NCBI RefSeq assembly: GCF_010671925.1
Contig: NZ_JAAHIH010000013.1
Location: 1 to 64,000, forward strand
Source of the DNA: Moorena sp. SIOASIH
Lineage (GTDB): Bacteria > Cyanobacteriota > Cyanobacteriia > Cyanobacteriales > Coleofasciculaceae
Reading direction: 5' to 3'
DNA length: 64,000 bases
Shown one piece after another: positions 63,656 through 64,000 of the stretch (position 1 is the stretch's first letter; each line of letters opens with the position of its first letter). Both the position numbers and the translations under genes were made by a program. The notes below the pieces were generated by a model. That model was not told the DNA's origin and made no database searches. It worked only from the letters and a program-made list of their open reading frames with translations.

Positions 63656-64000
63656 ATGAAACCGTCAAAAAAGTTAGATTCAGAGAATCAAAAAGCTACG
63701 ATTAGGACTCAAGCAGGAGTGCTCCAAGAAGATGCGATCGCTCCTATGTCTAAAAAACCGCCAAAAAGCCGGAACCAGTCAGACTATCCCCAGATTGTAC
63801 GTTGGAGTAATATCAGAACTGAGTTCAGAATGCGGCGAGAAGCCAATCCTTTGTTTTCCCCCTATATCAATACTCGAAAGGGGGAAGTTAAAAATGTCGT
63901 ACTGGGCATTGGTGGTGCGATGGGTCATGACGGTAACGTGGCACTGATTGTTGATGGTAAACTCATCGCTGCTAGCCAAGAGGAAAGGTTTACTGGATAC
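63656..64000 (+). CDS. Carbamoyltransferase (NodU/CmcH family), N-terminal part
   Basis: The frame is open from ATG 63656 to the window edge (115 codons). After a polar leader of about 75 residues it reads VVLGIGGAMGHDGNVALIVD and GKLIAASQEERFTGY. This is the N-terminal ATPase-like motif of NodU/CmcH/TobZ carbamoyltransferases, which transfer carbamoyl from carbamoyl phosphate to hydroxyls of sugars or antibiotics. The leader is longer than usual, so an internal start at 63746 (MSKKPPKSRNQ) is possible. The remaining roughly 450 residues lie outside the window. Its place after GT1 and FkbM suggests tailoring of the same sugar or product. Confidence 0.8.
   Translation, partial: MKPSKKLDSENQKATIRTQAGVLQEDAIAPMSKKPPKSRNQSDYPQIVRWSNIRTEFRMRREANPLFSPYINTRKGEVKNVVLGIGGAMGHDGNVALIVDGKLIAASQEERFTGY

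Noticed and set aside
63732..63947. 71-codon frame at the right edge
   Set aside because: It is a shifted frame of the carbamoyltransferase gene, which reads through to the end of the window.

Overview
The window looks like chromosomal DNA of a filamentous marine cyanobacterium, most like the Moorena/Lyngbya group. The evidence is frequent HIP1-type GCGATCGC sites, cyanobacterial families (HpsJ, HpsE, DUF502, DUF1822, CHAT and CHASE2 proteins), very many heptanucleotide tandem repeats between genes, and a heavy load of IS200/IS605-type elements, a group II intron and small palindromic elements. The genus is an inference; no rRNA or tRNA gene was seen.

Layout. 0.8-9.7 kb: housekeeping genes serS, rseP-type site-2 protease, nth and rpsN, then an MscS-type channel with a cyclic-nucleotide-binding domain, a Crp/Fnr regulator gene cut in two by a 395-bp IS-derived element, and a fatty-acid-hydroxylase-family gene. 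9.7-15 kb: two FHA-domain genes and pgl, separated by IS debris and REP-like hairpins. 15.4-22 kb: an HpsJ-like and GT2 gene pair, then DUF502-nusB-ftsY. 22.3-36 kb: an accessory zone with two near-identical copies of a small HTH gene, each next to an array of spaced palindromic repeats. Between them lie a CHAT-caspase fusion and an IS605-like element whose tnpB 3' end is interrupted by an antisense group II intron. 37.5-45.7 kb: one broken and one intact RTX/phytase-like secreted protein gene. 46-54 kb: hpsE, a LuxR-type regulator, and a coupled sigma-like/DUF1822/CHAT-CHASE2 cassette. 54.5-64 kb: a glycosyltransferase and a Uma2 gene carrying an in-frame REP insertion, then a likely natural-product locus. 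That locus holds an acyl-adenylating enzyme, P-loop protein, acyl carrier protein, radical SAM protein with a PqqD-like tail, GT1 glycosyltransferase, FkbM methyltransferase and the start of a NodU-type carbamoyltransferase, and it runs off the right edge.

The most interesting points are: (i) the biosynthetic locus at the right end; (ii) the duplicated HTH-gene/repeat-array module, in which the protein is conserved while the DNA around it has drifted; (iii) nested mobile elements that split genes and can be reconstructed by eye (Crp/Fnr and tnpB); (iv) palindromic repeats translated in frame inside genes; (v) two separate CHAT-protease signalling loci. All functional statements rest on motif recognition without database searches.
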